From: Saprospiraceae bacterium
GTDB taxonomy: Bacteria; Bacteroidota; Bacteroidia; Chitinophagales; Saprospiraceae
Reading direction: 5' to 3'
Length of the DNA: 6,360 bases
Assembly (NCBI GenBank): GCA_020630045.1
Contig: JAHDCE010000166.1
Coordinates: 1,661-8,020, forward strand
The position numbers and the translations under genes are program-made. The notes below the pieces were generated by a model that made no database searches, was not told the DNA's origin, and was given only the letters and a program-made list of their open reading frames with translations. Shown here in pieces: positions 1 through 6,360 of the stretch. Positions within the stretch are counted from its first letter, which is position 1. Every line of letters begins with the position of its first letter.

Positions 1-447
1 AACTTTGACTTATCTATTTTAACTTCTTGGTCTTATGGCAATGATGTTTATAATGGTACCGTCAGATACGACTTTAGTTTCACCAACAGACCTATCACCG
101 TCTTGGACAGATGGACGGGAGAGGGAACATCTGATCATGAGCCCCGAGTCAATATCAACGATCCGAATCAGAATGCTCGTATTTCCGATAGATTCATAGA
201 AGACGGTTCGTATTTACGACTGAAGAATGTCCAATTGGGATACTCTTTACCCGCTTCCCTTTTGGAAAAGGCAAGAATCAAAAAATTGAGATTGTATATA
301 TCGTCTCAAAACCTGTTCACCTTCACCAAATATTCCGGACTCGACCCTGAAATCGGAACCATCGGCGGTGCGCTGGAAATGGGATTGGATCGCGGATTCT
401 ATCCACAATCACGCACTTTCCTAGGCGGACTCCAACTAACTTTTTAA
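1..447 (+). CDS. SusC-like TonB-dependent outer-membrane transporter, C-terminal part (5' truncated)
   Basis: This is the last 148 residues of a SusC/RagA-type TonB-dependent transporter; the start lies left of the window and the reading frame is open from base 1. Such proteins are 22-strand outer-membrane barrels of roughly 1000 residues that import oligosaccharides together with a SusD lid. The family's C-terminal signatures are visible: NFDLSILTSWSYGNDVYNG at the very start, a strand with GSYLRLKNVQLGYSLP, then LRLYISSQNLFTFTKYSGLDP, and a final strand with GFYPQSRTFLGGLQLTF ending in Phe just before the TAA, as expected for recognition by the barrel-assembly machinery. The plug, the TonB box and any carboxypeptidase-like N-terminal domain cannot be seen. 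The next gene, SusD, starts 4 bases after the stop, so the two are almost certainly co-transcribed. The substrate cannot be read from this fragment; a beta-glucan is inferred from the downstream GH16 and GH3 genes. Confidence 0.95.
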   Translation, partial: NFDLSILTSWSYGNDVYNGTVRYDFSFTNRPITVLDRWTGEGTSDHEPRVNINDPNQNARISDRFIEDGSYLRLKNVQLGYSLPASLLEKARIKKLRLYISSQNLFTFTKYSGLDPEIGTIGGALEMGLDRGFYPQSRTFLGGLQLTF

Positions 448-451
448 TTGA

Positions 452-1975
452 ATGAATACTGAATCCATGATGAAAAATAAAATACTGATAGCCGGTTTGA
501 TTTGCGTTTTTTGGACCATGGGATGCAAGGATTCCTTTTTGGATCGGGATCCCTTGGTAGGAGAGACAGAAGAAAACTTTTATCGCAATGCCGAAGATGC
601 TGTAGCTGGTGTCAATGCCGCATATGCCGCCCTCCAATTCGAAAGGAGTCCGGCAGGGCACTTCCGTTGGTTTTGGGGAGATATCATGTCAGATGATTCT
701 GATAAAGGAGGCTCGGGAGATAACGATGTTTTCGAACTTTTACTACTAGAAACATTTCAAACGCCTACGAACGGAGAACTGTTAGAGTCCGAATGGAAGG
801 CCAACTATGAGGGAATATATCGGGCGAATGTCGTATTAGAAAAAGTACCTTCCATTGAAATGGATGAGGAATTGAAAGCACGCGTCCTAGGAGAAGCGAA
901 ATTCATCCGTGCGTATTTCCATTACAACTTGGTGACCATTTTCGGAGATGTTCCTCTAGTGGATCATGTACTTTCTACCGAAGAGTTCAACATGGCTCGA
1001 ACCGACGCGAATTTGGTCTGGGATTTTATCGAATCCGATTTGACTTCAGCGATTCCGGACTTGCCACGAAAAAGTCAATATGAATTGTCTGACTTGGGCA
1101 GGATTACCAAGGGAGCCGCCCGCGGACTTTTAGTTAAGTCTTATATGTGGCGGCAAAAATGGACCGAAGCCCGACAAACTGCCGAAGATATCGTCAACTC
1201 CGGAGAATATTTCCTCGATCCCGATTATGCCAATATGTTTACGCCTGACGGCGAAAATGGAAGCGGTTCTATTTTTGAAATTCAATACATGACCGAGTCG
1301 GGAGGAACTTGGGACAATCAGAATGAAGGAACATTAACCAACATATTCCAAAGACCAAGGGGACAATTCGATGGTTTCGGATTCAACATCCCCACACAGG
1401 ATTTGGTAGATGCTTTTTTCAAAGAAAGTCCGACCAAAGAAGACCCAAGGCTTGGAAGTACGGTGTTTAGAGAAGGAGATGTAATGGGAGACAGAGGCGT
1501 TTTTACCAAGGAAGCTACTGGATTTCCACACGACTATTATCCCAAAAAATATTTCAACAGTAAGAGTGACGAAGCCTCATTCGGAGACGCAGCGCCCAAC
1601 GGCGGTTCAAACGATCGTGTCATCCGATTCGCTGATATCTTATTGCTTCATGCAGAAGCATGTTACCAACTAGGAGATGAGGGTGCTGCACGTACCTCAC
1701 TTAACCTTGTCCGAGCCCGTGCTAGGGGAGGGGACGAAACCATCTTGCCTGATGTAATCGCTAGTGGCGAAGATTTAAGGGATGCCATTTATCATGAACG
1801 TAGGGTTGAACTCGCATTGGAAGGTCATCGTTTTTTCGACTTGATTCGAACGGGAAGAGGTTCGCTAGAATTATCCTCCCTAGGATTCCAAGCAGGAAAA
1901 CATGAACTTTTCCCTATTCCTGAATCCCAAATTCAGGCGACGAATGGTGCGATTACTCAAAACCCCGGATACTAA
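452..1975 (+). CDS. SusD/RagB family glycan-binding surface lipoprotein
   Basis: This is a full-length SusD-type lipoprotein of 507 codons, a normal family length. A lipoprotein signal peptide ends at Cys25 (IAGLICVFWTMGC), followed by KDSFLDRDP, the typical start of mature SusD proteins. The N-terminal half has the conserved ENFYRNAEDAVAGVNAAYAA segment and TPR-like helices. The C-terminal half has RFADILLLHAEA (from Arg392), HERRVELALEGHRFFDLIRT (448-467) and the closing LFPIPESQIQATNGAITQNP (from residue 486). SusD proteins sit on the cell surface as a hinged lid over the SusC barrel and bind glycan. Binding residues cannot be assigned from sequence alone. Three in-frame ATGs compete: 452, 467 and 470. 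The start at 470 gives the most conventional signal peptide (MKNKILIAG..., Cys19), while 452 adds MNTESM before it. No clear ribosome binding site decides between them. The gene lies 4 bases after SusC and 5 bases before the PKD gene. Confidence 0.96.
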   Translation: MNTESMMKNKILIAGLICVFWTMGCKDSFLDRDPLVGETEENFYRNAEDAVAGVNAAYAALQFERSPAGHFRWFWGDIMSDDSDKGGSGDNDVFELLLLETFQTPTNGELLESEWKANYEGIYRANVVLEKVPSIEMDEELKARVLGEAKFIRAYFHYNLVTIFGDVPLVDHVLSTEEFNMARTDANLVWDFIESDLTSAIPDLPRKSQYELSDLGRITKGAARGLLVKSYMWRQKWTEARQTAEDIVNSGEYFLDPDYANMFTPDGENGSGSIFEIQYMTESGGTWDNQNEGTLTNIFQRPRGQFDGFGFNIPTQDLVDAFFKESPTKEDPRLGSTVFREGDVMGDRGVFTKEATGFPHDYYPKKYFNSKSDEASFGDAAPNGGSNDRVIRFADILLLHAEACYQLGDEGAARTSLNLVRARARGGDETILPDVIASGEDLRDAIYHERRVELALEGHRFFDLIRTGRGSLELSSLGFQAGKHELFPIPESQIQATNGAITQNPGY

Positions 1976-1980
1976 ATCAG

Positions 1981-2814
1981 ATGAATATGAAATACTGTCA
2001 TTATATATTGGGCGCTTGTTTGTTTTTGTTCGTGATTTCTTGCGAACCCTACATTGAAGACGAAGTTACGATTCCCGAATTGACCGATACTCCCGAGTTT
2101 ACGGTTCAAATGGTAGAAGGGGATTCCAATCGGTTCGTTGTTGATTTTGACCCCACCGGATACTTTGATTTTGTGTGGAGTATTCCGGGTGGTTCTCCTT
2201 CGGCTTCTTCTTTGGATCATGATACCATTTTCTTCCAGCGAGCGGGCAATTATGATATAACGCTCCATGCTTCGGTGGATGGAGGAGCCGGAGTAGCTAC
2301 GGCTACTCAATCGGTAGTTGTAGAAAATGATGCAGAGTTAGAATGTGATGCCTTCATGTCATTATTGACCAATGATTGTTCTTCAAAATGCTGGCGACTT
2401 TCGTCGAATGATGGAGGTGTTGCAGTAGGGCCCATTCCACTTTCGGGTGAATGGTTTACTTCTACGGGGCTCAATGAGAATCAAGCGGATGACTTGTGGT
2501 GTTTTGATTTTACAACCGCCTCATTTTTGTATATCAATAATGATGTGACATTTTCCGCTTGCGCGGGATTTTCCGAAATCGTCGGTTATCCCATCCCGGA
2601 TAATATGACTTATGTCGTCAGTCCGAGCGATAGTGACTATTCCGAAAACCAGTTTATCCTATCCGATGATTTCTGGATGGGAGTGGAAGACTCCGGACCC
2701 ATCTACGAAGTGGTCAGCATAACAGAGGATGAAATGGTCTTGTTGACTCCTATAAAACCATGCGACGGCGGACCGTCAGAGGGTTGGTTTACCCTCACCT
2801 TTTTAGCTAATTAA
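1981..2814 (+). CDS. PKD-domain lipoprotein in the SusE position, putative surface glycan-binding protein
   Basis: This 277-residue protein has a lipoprotein signal peptide ending at Cys21 (LFLFVISC) followed by the acidic stretch EPYIEDE. Residues about 37-115 form a PKD-type immunoglobulin-like domain, with the variant motif VWSIPGGSPSASS (66-78) and RAGNYDITLHASV (87-99), which match the usual W-x-x-PGG-x-PS and G-x-Y-x-V-T-L pattern. Residues about 120-277 are a separate domain without a family I can name. It contains SSKCWRLSS, VGPIPLSGEWF, LWCFDF and a closing GWFTLTF, looks beta-rich, and carries six cysteines (122, 133, 137, 174, 194, 261). Lipoproteins with PKD domains occupy this place after SusD in known marine laminarin PULs, where they are taken to be surface glycan-binding proteins. 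That role, and the idea that the aromatic-rich C-terminal domain binds the glycan, is inference here. No catalytic motif is visible. An alternative start at 1987 (MKYCHYILG) would shorten the signal peptide by two residues. The gene starts 5 bases after SusD. Confidence 0.85.
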   Translation: MNMKYCHYILGACLFLFVISCEPYIEDEVTIPELTDTPEFTVQMVEGDSNRFVVDFDPTGYFDFVWSIPGGSPSASSLDHDTIFFQRAGNYDITLHASVDGGAGVATATQSVVVENDAELECDAFMSLLTNDCSSKCWRLSSNDGGVAVGPIPLSGEWFTSTGLNENQADDLWCFDFTTASFLYINNDVTFSACAGFSEIVGYPIPDNMTYVVSPSDSDYSENQFILSDDFWMGVEDSGPIYEVVSITEDEMVLLTPIKPCDGGPSEGWFTLTFLAN

Positions 2815-2828
2815 ATCCGTGGTCAACT

Positions 2829-2858
2829 AAATGATGTCAAATTTTGAAAACATCTTTT
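2829..2858 (+). terminator. possible weak hairpin terminator or attenuator after the PKD gene
   Basis: GATGT at 2833-2837 can pair with ACATC at 2850-2854, and the stem extends past one T-T mismatch as AAA (2829-2831) with TTT (2856-2858). CAA (2838-2840) can pair with TTG (2844-2846) inside, leaving an AAA bulge. The right arm runs directly into four T's (2855-2858), and the structure begins 14 bases after the PKD stop codon. It is AT-rich and the T run is short, so at best it would be a leaky terminator or an mRNA-processing hairpin. It could equally be chance in AT-rich spacer DNA. No energy calculation was done. Confidence 0.3.
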
Positions 2859-2961
2859 GCCCTGACTCCGCTTCGAATCCTCACCATGATTACAAGGCTC
2901 CGGGTGCTCATTGATTCACGATAACATCTATAGTTTACACTGTATTAAATCATAAGATGAA

Positions 2962-4155
2962 ATGAAAAATATAAGTCGAATTTTATTCTTCGTATTGATT
3001 TTAGGATATTCTTGTAATGACAATACCGTATTGGAAAATCCTGTACTTCCGGTGCTTTCCGTTGCGGATATTGAAGTTTCCGAAACCAATACGAACGCTT
3101 CCTTGGATATTGTTATCCAATTGGAGGGAGAAAATAGAACCAACGTAAAAGTCGATTACTCCACACTGGAAGGTACGGCGATAATCGGTTCGGATTATGA
3201 AGGTGCAATCGGTCAGTTGATTTTCGCTCCCGGTGAATCTTCAAAAACAGTAACCGTCAGAATCCTAGGGGATTTTGTTGACGAACCCATTGAGAAATTC
3301 GAATTCATCATGATGAATCCGGTAAATGCGACCATGGAAAACAATCGTGCTACCATTACCATACTAAATGATGACGAAGGTTTTGAAAATGCTCTCACCA
3401 TTCCGGAAACGGGATATTCCACACCAACCCTTTATCCGGGAATGGAACTCGTCTGGTCCGACGAATTCCAAGGAGAAGCCTTGGACCCTAACGATTGGAC
3501 ATACGAAATCGGAAATGGAGCCAGTGGCTGGGGAAACAATGAATTACAATTTTACAAAGAAGAAAATGCTTATCTCGCCCTAGGAGATTATTTGGTCATC
3601 GAAGCCAAAGAAGAGAACGAAAGCGGATTCGATTACACTTCCGCAAGGATAATTACCGCCGGTAAAAAGGAATTCCAATACGGTCGTATTGATATCCGTG
3701 CCGCCCTTCCCAAAGGTCGGGGAATGTGGCCGGCGACCTGGATGTTAGGAAGCGACTTTTATGATGTAGGATGGCCGACTTGTGGCGAAATCGATATCAT
3801 GGAGCTGATCGGTCACAATAACCATATCGTCCACGGTACGGTTCATTTTGGTGAAAATCCATCGGAAGCGGCCTCTGTCGGTGCCTCAAGAATCACTCCT
3901 TCCGGAGATAAATTCGACGAAGCTTTTCATGTTTTCTCCTTGATATGGGAAGAGGATAGAATCCGAATCCTTGTAGACGATAACATGTATTTGGATGTCG
4001 ATCCTTCCGCTTTAGGCGGAAAGCCTTGGCCATTTAACCAACCGTTCTTTTTCATATTCAATGTTGCGGTCGGAGGTAACTGGCCTGGCGATCCGGATGA
4101 AAATACAATATTCCCACAAGTTATGGTGGTGGATTATGTAAGGGTTTTCCAATAA
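2962..4155 (+). CDS. Calx-beta domain plus GH16 endo-beta-glucanase (laminarinase-type) lipoprotein
   Basis: This 397-residue protein is a predicted secreted lipoprotein: the signal peptide MKNISRILFFVLILGYSC ends at Cys18, followed by NDN. Residues about 31-138 form a Calx-beta domain, shown by DYSTLEGTAIIGSDY, LIFAPGESSKTVTVRILGD, DEPIEKFEF and the closing ATITILNDDE. Such domains can bind calcium or act as spacers. Residues about 160-397 are a glycoside hydrolase family 16 beta-jelly-roll domain, starting at ELVWSDEF and ending at VDYVRVFQ. The retaining active site is GEIDIMELIGH, with Glu276 as nucleophile, Asp278 as helper and Glu281 as acid/base. The Met before Glu281 gives the beta-bulge form EIDIME, typical of laminarinases, whereas lichenases usually have EIDIEF. 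The NGASGWGNNELQFY and GRGMWPATWML segments also fit laminarinases, which cut internal beta-1,3 bonds of laminarin. Mixed-linkage beta-glucan as a substrate cannot be excluded. A 147-base gap precedes the gene and GH3 follows after 1 base. Confidence 0.93.
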   Translation: MKNISRILFFVLILGYSCNDNTVLENPVLPVLSVADIEVSETNTNASLDIVIQLEGENRTNVKVDYSTLEGTAIIGSDYEGAIGQLIFAPGESSKTVTVRILGDFVDEPIEKFEFIMMNPVNATMENNRATITILNDDEGFENALTIPETGYSTPTLYPGMELVWSDEFQGEALDPNDWTYEIGNGASGWGNNELQFYKEENAYLALGDYLVIEAKEENESGFDYTSARIITAGKKEFQYGRIDIRAALPKGRGMWPATWMLGSDFYDVGWPTCGEIDIMELIGHNNHIVHGTVHFGENPSEAASVGASRITPSGDKFDEAFHVFSLIWEEDRIRILVDDNMYLDVDPSALGGKPWPFNQPFFFIFNVAVGGNWPGDPDENTIFPQVMVVDYVRVFQ

Positions 4156-4156
4156 G

Positions 4157-6360
4157 ATGCATCTCAAAATATTAGCCATGGGAAATGTATACCATTATTA
4201 TATCGGGATGATTCTGCTAGGTTTATTAGTGGGGTGTAATCCTGTTTACCAAGGAAATAATTTAATTGATTCCAACAAGGAGAAAAAGAAATCGATAACG
4301 GAATCTCCCGAAGATAAACGGATTGCCGAAATCATGTCTTCCATGACTTTGGAGGACAAAATCGGTGAAATGACTCAGCTTTCGATAGATGCGATTTCCG
4401 TCGGCGCACCATATAATTTGAAGGAACCGCATGAGTTGGATTCCGCCAAATTGGAGGAAGTCCTACTAAAATATCGTGTGGGTTCAATCCTAAATTGCGG
4501 AGGACATGCTTATACCAAGGAACATTGGTACGAAGTCATTTCCACCATTCAAGAATATGCGACCAAGAAAAAAGAATCCGGCATCCCGGTATTGTATGGC
4601 ATTGATGCGATTCATGGAACCAATTATACGCTTGGAGCAACCTTGTTTCCCCAACAAATTTCCCAAGCCGCTTCCTGGGATACGGCAGTAGCTGAAGAAA
4701 TCGGAAGGATAACCGCTTACGAAACCCGCGCATCATCCATTCCTTGGACTTTTTCTCCGGTATTAGATATCGGGCGCGATCCGAGATGGCCCAGGTTCTG
4801 GGAGACATTTGGTGAGGATGTCTACTTGTCCTCAGCAATGGGAGTCGCGATGGTTAAGGGATACGAAGGAAACAAAAATGATATTTCCGATCCGACCCGA
4901 ATCTCCTCATGCCTCAAACATTTCCTAGGTTACAGTGTGACCCTTTCGGGAAAAGACAGGACGCCCGCATGGATTCCGGAAAGGCAACTCAGGGAATATT
5001 TTTTACCCACTTTCCAAGAAGCCATTGATGCCGGTGCGCACACTATTATGGTTTGTTCGGGTGAGATGAATGGTATTCCCGTTCATGCCAATGCAGAAAT
5101 ATTGACAGATCTGCTTAAAAATGAATTGGGTTTCAAAGGTATCGTATTGACGGATTGGGAAGATATCAAATATCTATATAGTAGACATAGAGTGGCCGAA
5201 GGTGATTATGATGCGGTAAAAATGGCGGTGAACGCCGGCATTGATATGAGTATGGTGCCTATGGATTTATCTTTTCCGAAAGTCCTCAAGCAACTGGTTG
5301 AAGAGGGAGAAGTCCCGATGTCTCGAATTGATGATGCCGTGAAACGTATCCTACGTGTGAAATTGGCGTTGGGTTTGTTTGAAAATCCTGTAACACACTA
5401 TAAAAATTATCCGGAATTCGGTTCCGAAAAACATGCGAAAGTTGCTTTGAATGCCGCGAGGGAGTCCATCACCTTATTGAAAAATGAGAACGATATACTT
5501 CCCCTAGACAAATCCGGGGAATATTTGGTGACTGGTCCGACTTCTCACAATCTCAATTACCTCAATGGAGGGTGGACACACACTTGGCAGGGAGCCGAAC
5601 CCAAATGGAATAATCCCGGGAAAAAAACCATTGCGGAAGCGATTATCGAAAAAATCGGAAAGGACAAAACTACTTATGTCGAAGGTTGTACGATAAATGA
5701 ATCCAAAAATTTGGAAGCCGTTGTAAAAGCCGCCAAAGGCAAAAAAGCCGCCATCGTTTGTTTGGGAGAATCTACTTATACCGAAGTAGTTGGAAATATC
5801 GGTGATTTGACCCTTCCTGTCGCTCAAGCCGAATTGGTAAAAGCCATCGCCGAAACGGGGACACCGGTAATCCTTGTTTATATCGGTGGCCGTCCAAGAA
5901 TCATAACTGAAATGGATGCATTGTCACAGGCCACCGTCCTAGGTTATTTGCCGGGAGATGAAGGAGGACTAGCGGTAGCCGACGTTCTTTTTGGAGATGT
6001 CAACCCTTCCGGGAAATTACCATTCACTTATCCTAAAGAACCCCATTCGTTGGTTACTTATGACCACAAAGGTACGGATCGGGTACATTCGGATTTTTCA
6101 CATAATGCTTTCCAGCCATTGTATGAATTTGGTCATGGTTTGAGTTATACCGATTTCGAATATTCCAATTTTAAGTTAGATGAGGAACGTTTGGAAATCG
6201 GTCAAAAAATCCAAGTTTCTATTGATATAAAGAATACCGGAAAAAGAGTGGGTAAAGAAGTGGTGCAACTATATACAAAAGATTATGTAGCGAGTGTCAC
6301 TCCTTCAGTCAAACGCTTAAAAGCGTTTCAAAAAATAGAACTGTCTCCCGGAGAAATACA
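4157..6360 (+). CDS. GH3 family beta-glucosidase / exo-beta-glucanase lipoprotein (3' truncated)
   Basis: The frame is open from ATG 4157 to the window end (734 full codons). A lipoprotein signal peptide ends at Cys27 (ILLGLLVGC). ATG 4178 would give a 20-residue signal and a 22-base spacer after GH16, instead of 1 base; no ribosome binding site settles this. The GH3 TIM-barrel domain starts near MTLEDKIGEM and contains GIDAIHG (Asp150, substrate binding), DPRWPRFWETFGED, the KHF motif (Lys254-His255) and the nucleophile Asp333 in VLTDWEDI. The second, alpha/beta domain starts near residue 425 (NAARESITLLKN) and carries GESTYTEVVGNIGDLTLP. By comparison with barley ExoI-type enzymes, Glu543 there is the likely acid/base, with Glu538 a less likely alternative. 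From LYEFGHGLSY (655) an Fn3-like C-terminal domain begins and is cut at the edge, probably with a few tens of residues missing. Family enzymes remove glucose from the non-reducing end of beta-glucans. Here the probable substrate is laminari-oligosaccharides released by the GH16, likely in the periplasm. Confidence 0.94.
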   Translation, partial: MHLKILAMGNVYHYYIGMILLGLLVGCNPVYQGNNLIDSNKEKKKSITESPEDKRIAEIMSSMTLEDKIGEMTQLSIDAISVGAPYNLKEPHELDSAKLEEVLLKYRVGSILNCGGHAYTKEHWYEVISTIQEYATKKKESGIPVLYGIDAIHGTNYTLGATLFPQQISQAASWDTAVAEEIGRITAYETRASSIPWTFSPVLDIGRDPRWPRFWETFGEDVYLSSAMGVAMVKGYEGNKNDISDPTRISSCLKHFLGYSVTLSGKDRTPAWIPERQLREYFLPTFQEAIDAGAHTIMVCSGEMNGIPVHANAEILTDLLKNELGFKGIVLTDWEDIKYLYSRHRVAEGDYDAVKMAVNAGIDMSMVPMDLSFPKVLKQLVEEGEVPMSRIDDAVKRILRVKLALGLFENPVTHYKNYPEFGSEKHAKVALNAARESITLLKNENDILPLDKSGEYLVTGPTSHNLNYLNGGWTHTWQGAEPKWNNPGKKTIAEAIIEKIGKDKTTYVEGCTINESKNLEAVVKAAKGKKAAIVCLGESTYTEVVGNIGDLTLPVAQAELVKAIAETGTPVILVYIGGRPRIITEMDALSQATVLGYLPGDEGGLAVADVLFGDVNPSGKLPFTYPKEPHSLVTYDHKGTDRVHSDFSHNAFQPLYEFGHGLSYTDFEYSNFKLDEERLEIGQKIQVSIDIKNTGKRVGKEVVQLYTKDYVASVTPSVKRLKAFQKIELSPGEI

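Noticed and set aside
323..661. Minus-strand 112-codon reading frame across the SusC/SusD junction
   Set aside because: It overlaps the conserved C-terminus of SusC and the signal peptide of SusD on the opposite strand, and its product resembles no known family.
1972..2310. Minus-strand 112-codon reading frame across the SusD/PKD junction
   Set aside because: It is antisense to the signal peptide and PKD domain of a well-supported + strand gene, and its Arg/Ser-rich product looks like a shadow translation.
2831..2914. A 27-codon + strand ORF in the gap between the PKD and GH16 genes
   Set aside because: It is short, overlaps the possible hairpin, has no visible ribosome binding site, signal or recognisable motif, and is a length expected by chance in spacer DNA.
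2911..2938. Possible promoter for GH16: TTG at 2911-2913 and TATAGTTTA at 2929-2937
   Set aside because: The second element is one base off the Bacteroidota -7 consensus TAnnTTTG and lacks its final G, and the spacing (15 bases) is shorter than the usual 19-21. It is too weak to annotate without 5'-end data.
4536..4838. Minus-strand 100-codon reading frame
   Set aside because: It lies entirely inside the GH3 barrel domain, whose + strand translation matches conserved GH3 motifs without break.
5504..5827. Minus-strand 107-codon reading frame rich in Phe and Gly
   Set aside because: It is antisense to the second GH3 domain, and its low-complexity Phe/Gly content reflects the complement of Lys- and Ala-rich codons. 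No family features are visible.

Overview
The window is part of a polysaccharide utilization locus (PUL) from a Bacteroidota genome, most likely a marine flavobacterium. All five genes lie on the + strand in this order: a SusC-type TonB-dependent transporter (3' end only), a complete SusD-type glycan-binding lipoprotein, a PKD-domain lipoprotein in the SusE position, a Calx-beta/GH16 endo-beta-glucanase lipoprotein, and a GH3 beta-glucosidase lipoprotein that runs off the right edge. The assignment to Bacteroidota rests on the SusC/SusD pair, the run of lipoprotein signal peptides, the absence of clear Shine-Dalgarno sequences, and AT-leaning but not extreme composition. The narrower taxonomic placement is inference.

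Layout: 1-447 is the last 148 residues of SusC. 452-1975 is SusD. 1981-2814 is the PKD protein. 2815-2961 is a 147-base gap containing a weak hairpin followed by four T's. 2962-4155 is GH16. 4157-6360 is GH3, which is open at the window end. The spacers are 4, 5, 147 and 1 bases, so the binding/transport genes and the enzyme genes form two tightly packed blocks separated by one gap. No RNA genes, mobile elements, CRISPR arrays or minus-strand genes were found; the minus-strand reading frames overlap strongly recognisable + strand genes.

Working together (inference from known PULs): the GH16 enzyme, with the ExDxxE active site EIDIME typical of laminarinases, would cut beta-1,3-glucan such as laminarin. 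SusD and the PKD protein would capture glycan at the cell surface, and SusC would import oligosaccharides using TonB energy. The GH3 enzyme would then release glucose from them. The set SusC, SusD, PKD protein, GH16 and GH3 matches the compact laminarin PULs known from marine Bacteroidota. The window therefore looks like a known kind of system rather than a new one. The least understood part is the cysteine-rich C-terminal domain of the PKD protein.
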